DNA from: Gallionellales bacterium CG03_land_8_20_14_0_80_55_15
GTDB taxonomy: Bacteria; Pseudomonadota; Gammaproteobacteria; Burkholderiales; Gallionellaceae
Reading direction: 5' to 3'
Assembly: GCA_002780675.1 (NCBI GenBank)
Contig: PEUR01000214.1
Coordinates: forward strand, 2,332-11,256
DNA length: 8,925 nucleotides
A program made the translations under genes and the position numbers. Under the pieces are notes generated by a model. It was given only the letters and a program-made list of their open reading frames with translations. It ran no database searches and was not told the DNA's origin. Below are positions 1 through 6,578 of the stretch, one piece after another. The stretch's first letter is position 1; each line of letters opens with the position of its first letter.

Positions 1-17
1 GCTGCAACACTATGAAA

Positions 18-37
18 TATAATATATTTGTATTATA
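18..37. repeat. AT-rich inverted repeat
   Basis: TATAATA (18-24) and TATTATA (31-37) are exact reverse complements separated by six bases, directly before the heptamer repeat array. The sequence is A/T only apart from one G in the loop, so a hairpin would be weak. It could simply be an AT-rich, easily melted stretch. TATAATA also resembles a -10 box, but no partner -35 was identified. No function can be assigned. Confidence 0.4.
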
Positions 38-40
38 ATA

Positions 41-94
41 CCCGCTACCCGCTACCCGCTACCCGCTACCCGCTACCCGCTACCCGCTACCCGC
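41..94. repeat. Heptanucleotide tandem repeat, unit CCCGCTA
   Basis: Seven perfect consecutive copies of CCCGCTA occupy 41-89, followed by a partial copy CCCGC at 90-94. The array is C-rich on the plus strand and purine-richer (TAGCGGG) on the other. It ends 135 bases before the TTG start of the c-di-GMP gene at 230, so it lies in that gene's likely upstream region. The repetitive peptide it would encode (RYPLPAT units) is an artefact of the repeat, not a gene. Perfect short tandem repeats of this kind can change copy number by slippage. Whether that affects expression of the downstream gene is speculation. Confidence 0.9.
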
Positions 95-215
95 CAAAAT
101 ATTGTCCGAAAAATTGGCAGGCAAATTCATGCAATCGCCCAAAAATGGATTATCATCGGGACGTTACGCGAACCATCCGGGTGTACATAGCCGGTATCAT
201 CAAAACAATAATTTT

Positions 216-231
216 CTCGAGTTTCGAGTTT
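216..231 (+). other. Overlapping short repeats at the TTG start of the GGDEF/EAL gene
   Basis: CTCGA (216-220) and TCGAG (224-228) form a short inverted repeat with a 3-nt loop. CGAGTTT is also directly repeated (218-224 and 225-231), the second copy running into the TTG start codon at 230. No clear Shine-Dalgarno sequence is present; the best purine match is GAG at 219-221, eight bases before the start. The arrangement could hold translation low, but the repeat is short and may be chance. Confidence 0.35.
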
Positions 232-2623
232 GAAAACCAGTCTGATTCCCTTTCTACAGCGTATCGAAGGTTGGCGGCTTTGGCTGCTGACGGTGATTGT
301 CTGCACAGTCTTCGCGGTCATTGTAGATTCTGCCTTGTCGTTATTGCTGCGAGGTGAAATCCAGGCCGTTTCCTTACTCATCGCGCTGATTGCGGGGGTT
401 CTTATCGCTGCACCCGCAGCCGCAATATTCACCTTCCTGCTCAACACCTTGACGAAATTCCGCGAGCAATCACTGCGAGACTCGGTGCAACGCGCCGAGA
501 GCCGTCTGGGCATGGCGCTGGAAGCAACCAATCTGCTGTTCTGGGAATTCGACCTTATCAGCGGCAAGCTGTCATATGACGACAAAATGTTGTCGCTGCT
601 GAACATGGATGAAGCCGATGCGCCGCACAATCTGCAAAGCTGGCTGGAACGGGTACACCCGGACGATATTCCCGTTTTTATGAAACATTTCCAGGCGGCG
701 CTTTCGGCGCAAGGCGATTCGCATTTCGATTTTGCATACCGCATCGCGCAACGCTCACAAAGCTGGGGGTGGCTGCATTCCAGTGGGCGCGTCATCCGGC
801 GCAATGCGGCGGGCGTGGCGGAACTGGCGGTCGGCACGACGCTGGACATCACGGCGCGCAAGCTGGCCGAGACGGAACTGCGCGAAGCCAAGGAACGGTT
901 CGAGTTGATTTTTAACAGCAGTCCTAATGTGATGTTGATCAGCCGTCTACCGGATGGTCGCATCACTCATGTAAACGATGCCTTCACCCGCGACAGCGGA
1001 TATTCAAAAGCCGAGGCGATCGGCAATACGACGTTAGGGCTCAATCTGTGGACGACACGGGCAGATAGAGAAAAAATGACTCAGCAACTTCAAACTACGG
1101 GTAGCTGCAAGGATTTGGAAGTGGAATTTCAGGTCAAGGACGGCAGCCGGGGTATTGGTTTGTTGTCAGCGGTCATCACCAATCTGGATGGTATTCCGCA
1201 TATTGTCAGCACGTTGCAGGACATCACCGAAAAAAAGAAATTTGATAATCTGGTCTGGAATCAGGCCAATTATGACTCGCTCACCGGGCTTCCCAATCGC
1301 CGCATGTTCGGCGACCGCCTGGCGCAAGACCTCAAAAAAGCCCATCGCGCCGGCTTGCAACTGGCACTGCTGTTCATAGACCTCGATCATTTCAAGGAGG
1401 TCAACGATACGCTGGGACACGACATGGGCGACATGTTGCTGGTCGAGGCGGCAAGGCGTATCACTTCCTGTGTGCGCGAATCGGACACCGTCGCCCGCTT
1501 GGGCGGTGACGAATTCACCGTCATACTGGCGGAGTTGGAAGAAACCCTGAGCGTCGAACGTGTCGCCGAAAATCTTATTCAGATATTGACACTTCCTTAT
1601 CCGTTGGGGAGCGAAGTCGCTTACATTTCTGCCAGCATCGGTATCACGCTTTATCCCGACGATGCCACCGACATGAAAGACCTGATCCAGAATGCCGATC
1701 AGGCGATGTATGTATCCAAGCATTTCGGACGCAACCGCTATAGTTATTTCACTCCGGCGACACAGCAGGACACACAGCGCCGACAGCAAACAAGGGAAGA
1801 GCTGCGCCTTGCCCTGCAAGCCGGTCAATTCAGGCTGTTTTATCAACCTATCGTCGAATTGGCCAGTGGTCGCATCCAAAAGGCTGAAGCCTTGATACGC
1901 TGGCAACACCCCCAACGCGGCATTTTGAGTCCGGCAGAGTTCATTCCACTGGCCGAAGACTTGGGAATGATACACGCCATCACCGACTGGCTATTTCAGG
2001 AATCGCTGCGTCAAGTCAAACAGTGGCAAATGGTATCTGGGGAAGATTTTCAGATCAGCATGAATATCTCTTCTCTCCAGTTTCAGTCTCAGCAAGACAC
2101 TTCAGCCTGGTTGGATGCCTTGAAAACAACGGGGGTAGCGGGACGGAGCCTGATTTTTGAAATTCGGGATAGCGTGCTGCTGGCTCCCACCAGCCATGTT
2201 GCCGCTCAACTGTGTGCATTCCACGAAGCGGGCATCCAGGTGGTGCTTGAAGGCTACACCAGTGGCAGTTCTGCGCTGACTTACCTGAAAAAATTCGCGG
2301 TAGACTATTTGAAGATAACCGCCGCGTTCACCCGCAACCTTACAACCGATTCAAGCGACATCATTTTGACCGAAACCCTCACCACGATGGGTCATAACCT
2401 GGGTTTGCAGATAATCGCAATGGGCGTGGAAACCCTGCAACAACGGGACTTATTGATTGCGGCGGGCTGCGACTACGGGCAAGGGTACTTGTATTCCCGA
2501 CCCGTTCCGGCCGAGGGGTTCGAGATATTGCTCAAGAACAATATGCAAGCCTTGCAGGACGCGCCTTCAAGCGCATCAAACACGAACCATGCGCTTTTTC
2601 CGCCAACACCTCCTGCCGGATGA
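230..2623 (+). CDS. Membrane-anchored PAS-PAS-GGDEF-EAL protein, probable diguanylate cyclase with degenerate EAL domain
   Basis: This 797-residue protein probably makes the second messenger c-di-GMP from two GTP at the inner membrane. Two hydrophobic segments (about 17-40 and 46-72) are followed by PAS/PAC domains (about 95-212 and 222-338), a GGDEF domain (about 342-510) and an EAL domain (about 525-770). The GGDEF active site is intact (GGDEF 425-429), and an RxxD product-inhibition site (RESD 416-419) sits five residues before it. The EAL signature (553-555), N612, E644, K695 and Q751 remain. However, the usual DDFG pair is E674-G675, the KID aspartate is T697, and the EGVE glutamate is M731. 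Phosphodiesterase activity is therefore unlikely, and the domain may instead bind c-di-GMP or GTP or regulate the cyclase. The start is TTG: an in-frame stop at 209-211 lies just upstream, no ATG or GTG lies between, and the first membrane segment begins soon after. The ribosome site is poor. The gene appears monocistronic. Confidence 0.93.
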   Translation: MKTSLIPFLQRIEGWRLWLLTVIVCTVFAVIVDSALSLLLRGEIQAVSLLIALIAGVLIAAPAAAIFTFLLNTLTKFREQSLRDSVQRAESRLGMALEATNLLFWEFDLISGKLSYDDKMLSLLNMDEADAPHNLQSWLERVHPDDIPVFMKHFQAALSAQGDSHFDFAYRIAQRSQSWGWLHSSGRVIRRNAAGVAELAVGTTLDITARKLAETELREAKERFELIFNSSPNVMLISRLPDGRITHVNDAFTRDSGYSKAEAIGNTTLGLNLWTTRADREKMTQQLQTTGSCKDLEVEFQVKDGSRGIGLLSAVITNLDGIPHIVSTLQDITEKKKFDNLVWNQANYDSLTGLPNRRMFGDRLAQDLKKAHRAGLQLALLFIDLDHFKEVNDTLGHDMGDMLLVEAARRITSCVRESDTVARLGGDEFTVILAELEETLSVERVAENLIQILTLPYPLGSEVAYISASIGITLYPDDATDMKDLIQNADQAMYVSKHFGRNRYSYFTPATQQDTQRRQQTREELRLALQAGQFRLFYQPIVELASGRIQKAEALIRWQHPQRGILSPAEFIPLAEDLGMIHAITDWLFQESLRQVKQWQMVSGEDFQISMNISSLQFQSQQDTSAWLDALKTTGVAGRSLIFEIRDSVLLAPTSHVAAQLCAFHEAGIQVVLEGYTSGSSALTYLKKFAVDYLKITAAFTRNLTTDSSDIILTETLTTMGHNLGLQIIAMGVETLQQRDLLIAAGCDYGQGYLYSRPVPAEGFEILLKNNMQALQDAPSSASNTNHALFPPTPPAG

Positions 2624-2638
2624 AATAATAATTGGCTA

Positions 2639-2662
2639 TGTCACCGTTAATTAGCGGTTGAC
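2639..2662 (+). other. Imperfect inverted repeat just after the GGDEF/EAL gene
   Basis: GTCACCG (2640-2646) can pair with CGGTTGAC (2655-2662) with one bulged base, leaving an eight-base A/T-rich loop. It begins 17 bases after the stop codon, where a transcript end would be expected. It lacks a following T run, so it is not a classical intrinsic terminator. It may be an mRNA 3'-end hairpin or a chance match. Confidence 0.25.
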
Positions 2663-2850
2663 ACAATAAGTGTAACTGTCGCAATAAAATTACATAACAT
2701 ATTGATTATTAAAAACTAAACTACAAAAAATGGGCGACTCCTTCCCCCTTGGAGTGCGTGAAAGCGAAGCGAGGTGGCTTTAGGATGGCTATGTGCTGGT
2801 AATTAACTGTTGTTATGGGGATAAGAAATCATAAATTACCGCTCATCACG

Positions 2851-3040
2851 ATGACAGCATCCACCCCATCCCCACCCCAACCCTCCCCTTGAAGGGGAGG
2901 GAGTAGATTTCCCACCAGCGTCGTCTACCCCCGAGAGAAGCGCCCCAACCCTCCCCTTGAAGGGAGTAGATTCCTCCCCCTTCAAGGGGGAGAGCGTTAG
3001 CGGGGGGCAATGAGGAGAGGGATTGGGACTGGGGTTGACA
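2851..3040. repeat. C/G-rich palindromic intergenic repeat cluster
   Basis: About 190 bases are built from related copies of one motif. Copy A (2875-2909) and copy B (2943-2972) are direct repeats that differ by a 5-base deletion in B. Copy C (2973 onward) carries the same core in inverted orientation. A perfect palindrome with 10-base arms around one G lies at 2881-2901, and another with 9-base arms around one C lies at 2974-2992. The two ends are loosely inverted: C-rich GACAGCATCCACCCC from the left and GACTGTCAACCCC read inward from the right. The minus-strand reading frames here give proline/glycine-rich peptides (such as PSPSRGGLGWGWG), typical of spurious proteins predicted over such repeats. 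The cluster sits between convergent genes and is best described as REP- or MITE-like repeat DNA. No transposase is present, and any terminator role is inference. Confidence 0.75.
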
Positions 3041-3097
3041 GTCGCCACACAGCGGCAATCCAGAAGCGGGAACTTAGCACGACAGCCTATCTACGGT

Positions 3098-3127
3098 ACT
3101 GATTGCCAATAAACTGATTGCCAATAA
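3098..3127. repeat. 15-bp perfect tandem duplication
   Basis: ACTGATTGCCAATAA occurs twice with no spacer, at 3098-3112 and 3113-3127. Both copies are identical, which suggests a recent slippage-type duplication. It lies in non-coding sequence and no protein or RNA function is visible. Confidence 0.85.
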
Positions 3128-3199
3128 TCTACGCAATTTCAACAGTTAATTAGTCTCTTACCAGCTAAATGATCTCAAATAATGACAAGAATTTGGTGA

Positions 3200-3461
3200 T
3201 TATTGTGTTGTGGCAAGGGTTTGTACGATGGTGAACTCGGAGGGTTTGTACGATGGTGAACTCGGTTAGTTTTTCGCAAGTTGCAACTGCAGATCGACCG
3301 ATATGCGTCAGGTAGTAGCGATAGGTTTTTGCGACACGTTTGATCAGGTCGAGGATGCGCAGGCGTTTGAGATAGCGAGAGAGTTTGCTGCACGAAATGT
3401 CCGGCAGTTGTTTTTTCAGATCAGCGCGGCTTGCAGGCGGTTGATGTCTCCCCCGCCACCG
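3200..3461 (-). pseudogene. Decayed C-terminal fragment of a winged-helix-like protein
   Basis: Reading down from about 3461 on the minus strand, one frame is open and protein-like. It contains SKLSRYLKRLRILDLIKRV, then AKTYRYYLTHIGRSAVATCE, then KLTEFTIVQTL. This helix, basic recognition helix and YRYYLT beta-wing pattern resembles a winged helix-turn-helix domain near a protein C-terminus. A 25-bp tandem duplication (3216-3265) then breaks the frame. With one copy removed, the protein would end EFTIVQTLATTQ followed by TAA at 3200-3202; as it stands, translation runs on to TAG at 3165-3167. There is no start codon with a ribosome site and the N-terminal portion is missing, so this is a truncated and frameshifted remnant. 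It abuts the 3' end of the small membrane-protein gene. The family assignment comes from motif pattern only. Confidence 0.5.
3216..3265. repeat. 25-bp perfect tandem duplication inside the gene remnant
   Basis: The 25-base unit at 3216-3240 (beginning AGGGTTTGTACGATG and ending CTCGG) is repeated exactly at 3241-3265. Since 25 is not a multiple of three, it shifts the reading frame of the winged-helix remnant on the minus strand: EFTIVQTL is encoded in one copy and the same bases are read out of frame in the other. The perfect identity implies a recent event. Confidence 0.92.
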
Positions 3462-3776
3462 CTAACGTTTAACTTCTTCTTCCAGGCAAACCACCTTGTG
3501 GATGACTTCGCCTTCGATGATTTCGCCTTTGAAGTCGTCATCCCCGAACACATCATTCGCCGCGCCGCCCCTCGCATTTTGCTGTTCGCGCATCTGTTTG
3601 CGCATGGCGCGGGTCTTCCACCACAAATAGCCGAAAGCGATCACGCCCGCGATGACGATGAACACCAGCAACACCGCCGAGAACATCAGCCCCACCACAA
3701 TCAAGGCGGCGGTGATGATGAACCCGATCAGTCGGCTTAGCAGCCTGGGCGAATTCGAGGTCAGTAAACGTGCCAC
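3462..3776 (-). CDS. Small membrane protein of unknown function
   Basis: This 104-residue protein has a short basic N-terminus, a long hydrophobic stretch (about 14-52) that could form two membrane helices, a basic stop-transfer segment (KTRAMRKQMREQQ, about 54-66), and an acidic soluble tail. The tail contains DDDFKGEIIEGEVIHKV (about 80-95) and ends EEEVKR. I do not recognise a named family. The start is GTG at 3776, three bases after the TAA of the flavoprotein gene. A GGCGG run inside the end of that gene gives a plausible ribosome site. It is the last gene of the six-gene minus-strand run, and the tight spacing argues that it is translated. The opposite-strand reading frame across this region is lower in plausibility. 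A role linked to the inner membrane is all that can be inferred. Confidence 0.75.
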   Translation of the reverse strand: MARLLTSNSPRLLSRLIGFIITAALIVVGLMFSAVLLVFIVIAGVIAFGYLWWKTRAMRKQMREQQNARGGAANDVFGDDDFKGEIIEGEVIHKVVCLEEEVKR

Positions 3777-3779
3777 GGC

Positions 3780-4985
3780 TTAAACCGCCTGCCCCGCAGC
3801 AAAGCCGGATGCCCACGCCCACTGGAAGTTGTAGCCGCCGAGCTGGCCGGTAACATCCACCACTTCGCCGATGAAATACAGACCGGGGACTTCCAGGCAT
3901 TCCATGGTCTTGGAGGACAGTGCATGGGTATCCACCCCACCGCAGGTGACTTCGGCTTTGGTGTAGCCCTGTGTGCCTGACGGAATCACTTGCCAGTCGT
4001 GTAATTGCACGGCAATAGCTTTACGTTGTTTGTCATTATATTGATTCAATGGCTTGTTTTCAAATGACTTATTCTGTTCGCACCAGATCTCGGCGAAGCT
4101 CTTCGGAAACCATTGTATGAGGTAATTACTCAGCAGTTTCTTGCTGGTTTTTTGTTCGGTCAGCAAGGTTTCTGCATCGCAATCGGGTAACAGATTGATA
4201 TGCAACGCTTCGCCCGGTTGCCAGTAGGAAGAGGCCTGCAAAATCACCGGCCCGCTCAGGCCGCGATGCGTGACCAGCAACGATTCGCGGAACGATTGTT
4301 TGCCGGTGGTGACGATGGCGGGGAAAGAAACCCCGGTCAAGTCGGCGTAGGGCTTCCATTCATCGGGGGCGAAAGTCAGCGGCACCAGTCCCGCCTTGAG
4401 CTTGGTGATGGGAATGCCGAATTGTTCGGCAACGTGGTAACCAAAAGGGGTCGCGCCCGTTTTGGGGATGGACAAGCCGCCAGTGGCAACCACCAGCGAT
4501 ACCGCCTCGAATTCGCCGCGTGAAGTGCTGACATAAAACTTGGCTTTCTTGCCTATGCCCGCATCCGCAGCGTAGGGCGTGTGTTTGACTTCTTCAATTT
4601 CGCAACTCATGTAACGCTTCACCCCTGCCGCATCACACTCGTCGCGCAGCAGGGTGATAATGGCCTCCGAGCCGTCGTCACAGAACAACTGCCCCAGCGT
4701 TTTTTCGCTGTAAGCAAGGTTGTGTTTCTTTACCAATGCGATGAAATCCTGTGGCGAATAACGCGCCAGTGCCGAGCGGCAAAAGTGCGGGTTGCTGGAA
4801 ATAAAGTTGTCTGGCATCGTGTTGAGATTGGTGAAGTTGCACCGTCCGCCACCCGAAATACGGATTTTTTCCGCCAGTTTTTTTGCGTGGTCGAGCAGCA
4901 CCACGGAACGCCCGCGCAACCCTGCTTGTAAGGCGCACATCAGGCCAGCCGCGCCCGAACCGATAATAATGACATCTGATTTCAT
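3780..4985 (-). CDS. BaiN/YhiN (HI0933)-family NAD(P)/FAD-dependent oxidoreductase
   Basis: This 401-residue flavoprotein belongs to the HI0933/YhiN/BaiN group, whose cellular substrate is generally unknown. The N-terminal Rossmann motif DVIIIGSGAAGLMCALQ has GxGxxG at 9-14, followed by the family signature GGGRCNFTN (45-53). A second nucleotide-binding element is VVATGGLSIPKTG (165-177). The C-terminal flavin-contact segment FIGEVVDVTGQLGGYNFQWA (371-390) closes the FAD site. Length and domain order match the family, and all signatures are intact. The frame extends 25 codons further upstream, but ATG at 4985 is preferred: it starts directly at the Rossmann strand and has a GGAA ribosome site five bases upstream (4991-4994). 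It follows the hydrolase gene by 52 bases and precedes the small membrane-protein gene by three bases, suggesting co-transcription. It is probably a cytoplasmic redox enzyme. Confidence 0.92.
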   Translation of the reverse strand: MKSDVIIIGSGAAGLMCALQAGLRGRSVVLLDHAKKLAEKIRISGGGRCNFTNLNTMPDNFISSNPHFCRSALARYSPQDFIALVKKHNLAYSEKTLGQLFCDDGSEAIITLLRDECDAAGVKRYMSCEIEEVKHTPYAADAGIGKKAKFYVSTSRGEFEAVSLVVATGGLSIPKTGATPFGYHVAEQFGIPITKLKAGLVPLTFAPDEWKPYADLTGVSFPAIVTTGKQSFRESLLVTHRGLSGPVILQASSYWQPGEALHINLLPDCDAETLLTEQKTSKKLLSNYLIQWFPKSFAEIWCEQNKSFENKPLNQYNDKQRKAIAVQLHDWQVIPSGTQGYTKAEVTCGGVDTHALSSKTMECLEVPGLYFIGEVVDVTGQLGGYNFQWAWASGFAAGQAV

Positions 4986-5037
4986 AATTGTTCCGTTTTC
5001 TGTTATTTCGTTCCCAGCACAAAGGCGGGAAACAGGG

Positions 5038-5880
5038 TTAATGCACGTTCTGACGGACAAAATCCGTCACCGCATCGCGGTATTCGACCCAGCCGATTGC
5101 GGCGCTGTTGTTATGTTCGCCGCCTTCGATGAGCAGCAATTTTTTGGCTCCCGGAGCCGCCGCATAAAGCTGTTTCGCCATGTCCACCGGGACTTTTTGA
5201 TCCCAACTGCCGTGGATAAACAGCACCGGAATTTTGAGTTCAGGCACTTTTTGCAGCGACTCAAAACGCTGGTTGAGCAGCCAGCCTATCGGCAAAAAGC
5301 CGTAATTTTTTTCGCCCATCGCCCGCATCGAGGTAAAGGTGCTTTCAGTAATCAAACCCGCTGCTTCCGGGTGGTGTACGGCCAAATTGATGGCGATCGC
5401 GCCACCCAGCGAATGTCCATAAATCACGGCTTGGGCAGGCTTGATACCGCGTGAGTGGAGCAAATATTGCCAAACCGCCTCCGCATCCTCATACACTTTT
5501 GCCTCGCTGGGTTCGCCGCCCGTACTCTTGCCATAGCCGCGATAATCGGCCAGCAGCACGTTGTAGCCAAGCTGATGAAAACGCTGGGAATGTTCCAGAT
5601 TGTTGCCGATATTGCGGTAGTTGCCGTGAAAATAGACGACCGTGGGCGCATCGTTTTGTGTGGCGGGTATCCACCAGCCATCCAACTCGTCCCCGCGATT
5701 GCCCACTGGAATGTGCACCGAGTCAAACTTCATGCCCATGCGTTGCGGGGTCGTCTGCCATTGTGCCGCAGGCTCGAACACTTGCGCCTTCTGCGTCGCC
5801 CACAGGTAGCCGCAGGCAGACGCATACAACAACACCAAAATTCCCACGCCAACGGCCAGACGGCGCGTCCTGTTTTTCAT
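5038..5880 (-). CDS. Membrane-anchored alpha/beta hydrolase (BEM46/ABHD-like)
   Basis: This 280-residue alpha/beta hydrolase probably cleaves an ester or related bond; its substrate is unknown. A basic N-terminus (MKNRTRR) and one hydrophobic segment (about 8-27) suggest a signal anchor, with the catalytic domain likely outside the cytoplasm. A cysteine at 23 (YASAC) is only a poor lipobox. The oxyanion-region motif VVYFHGN lies at 81-87 and LADYRGYGKSTGG at 110-122. The nucleophile elbow GHSLGG has S157, and the likely acid and base are D227 (GSWDQKVP) and H256 (GGEHNN), so the triad is complete. An upstream GTG eight codons earlier is possible, but ATG at 5880 is chosen because it overlaps the dnaQ stop as ATGA and has GGAG eight bases upstream. 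This implies translational coupling to dnaQ. BEM46-like proteins are the nearest family I can suggest from the sequence pattern. Confidence 0.88.
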   Translation of the reverse strand: MKNRTRRLAVGVGILVLLYASACGYLWATQKAQVFEPAAQWQTTPQRMGMKFDSVHIPVGNRGDELDGWWIPATQNDAPTVVYFHGNYRNIGNNLEHSQRFHQLGYNVLLADYRGYGKSTGGEPSEAKVYEDAEAVWQYLLHSRGIKPAQAVIYGHSLGGAIAINLAVHHPEAAGLITESTFTSMRAMGEKNYGFLPIGWLLNQRFESLQKVPELKIPVLFIHGSWDQKVPVDMAKQLYAAAPGAKKLLLIEGGEHNNSAAIGWVEYRDAVTDFVRQNVH

Positions 5881-6578
5881 GCCGCCGACTCCAGTTTTGA
5901 CCACAGACAGATGCCCTTGCTGGCCTTGTCTATGTCGGTTAATTGTTGTGCGTGCGCCGCCAATTCCGCTGCACTTGCCTGCAACACCCGCAACTTGGGA
6001 CGACTTGCATCCGTGTTCAGGGTGACGGGCTGACGCAGCGCTGGCACAGCATCGTCGTCTAGCAGGCTCTCTTGCCCGCGCGTCATGGCGAGGAACACTT
6101 CGGCCAGCAACTCGGTATCCAGCAACGCGCCGTGCAAGGTGCGGTGCTTGTTGTCTATCTCATAGCGATTGCACAAGGCATCCAGACTATTTTTCTTGCC
6201 CGGATGCATCTCGCGCGCGATCTTGAGCGTATCTACCACCTCATTCTGCAATGGCGGCAGCCCCAACAAGTGCAGTTCGTTGTTGATGAAACCCATATCA
6301 AACGGCGCGTTGTGCGCCATCAACTCAGCGCCTTCGACAAATTCCAGAAAGCTGGCGGCGATATCGGCAAATTTCGCCCGACCGCGCAGCATGTCCCAGG
6401 TAAAGCCGTGTACCCGGGCGGCATCCTCGTCCACCTCGCGCTCAGGATCCAGATAATGATGGAAATGCCGTTTGGAAACTTTGCGCCCATCCATTTCTAT
6501 CGCGGCTATCTCTATGATTCTATGACCTCTTTTTGGATCAAGGCCGGTCGTTTCGGTATCCAGTACGATTCTGCGCAT
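5877..6578 (-). CDS. dnaQ: DNA polymerase III epsilon subunit (3'-5' proofreading exonuclease)
   Basis: This 233-residue protein is the proofreading subunit of the replicative polymerase; it removes misincorporated nucleotides and binds the alpha subunit and the sliding clamp. All exonuclease motifs of the DEDDh family are visible: ExoI VLDTETTGLD (D7, E9), ExoII HNAPFDMGF (D94), and ExoIII HGALLDTELL (H149, D154). Just after the catalytic domain, GQESLL (168-173) matches the position and pattern of the clamp-binding motif of epsilon. The remaining roughly 60 residues form the less conserved tail that binds polymerase alpha in known homologues. Length is close to the 243 residues of the E. 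coli protein. ATG at 6578 overlaps the rnhA stop by one base (TAATG), and the 3' end overlaps the hydrolase start by four bases. The rnhA-dnaQ adjacency is conserved, although here the genes run in the same direction rather than divergently as in E. coli. Confidence 0.97.
   Translation of the reverse strand: MRRIVLDTETTGLDPKRGHRIIEIAAIEMDGRKVSKRHFHHYLDPEREVDEDAARVHGFTWDMLRGRAKFADIAASFLEFVEGAELMAHNAPFDMGFINNELHLLGLPPLQNEVVDTLKIAREMHPGKKNSLDALCNRYEIDNKHRTLHGALLDTELLAEVFLAMTRGQESLLDDDAVPALRQPVTLNTDASRPKLRVLQASAAELAAHAQQLTDIDKASKGICLWSKLESAA
5889..5892 (-). promoter_or_regulatory. Ribosome binding site fixing the hydrolase start
   Basis: GGAG on the minus strand lies eight bases before ATG at 5880, inside the last codons of dnaQ. 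With the ATGA overlap, it favours this ATG over the GTG eight codons upstream. Confidence 0.6.

Larger units (their letters stand above)
2624..3199. other. Long intergenic stretch without a gene
   Basis: No convincing coding region is visible between the c-di-GMP gene and the gene remnant. The first part (about 2624-2720) is A/T-rich. Positions 2721-2790 are a G/C-rich segment with short repeats (GTGCGTGAAAGCGAAGCGAGG) that I cannot identify. The palindromic repeat cluster follows at 2851-3040, then a short tandem duplication at 3098-3127, then A/T-rich sequence. The two flanking transcription units converge on this region. Confidence 0.6.

Noticed and set aside
41..94. CRISPR array
   Set aside because: The units are seven bases with no spacers, so this is a simple tandem repeat.
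28..357. Open frame with repeated RYPLPAT peptide
   Set aside because: The peptide is produced by the heptamer DNA repeat. There is no ribosome site and the frame runs into the GGDEF/EAL gene out of phase.
127..966. Minus-strand 279-residue frame
   Set aside because: It is antisense to the start of the GGDEF/EAL gene, whose domains are unambiguous. Its composition (S, R and C rich) is typical of a shadow frame.
2836..3058. Two overlapping minus-strand frames of 70 residues rich in P, S and G
   Set aside because: They follow the palindromic repeat cluster in two frames, have repetitive composition and match the pattern of spurious proteins over intergenic repeats.
3436..3457. Possible terminator after the minus-strand operon (GGCGG ... 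CCGCC)
   Set aside because: A five-base stem with a 12-base loop and no T run on the transcribed side is too weak to call.
3303..3740. Plus-strand 145-residue frame
   Set aside because: It is antisense to the small membrane-protein gene and the winged-helix remnant, with low-complexity composition (HQQHRREHQPHHNQGGGDD). The minus-strand reading has coherent membrane and operon features.
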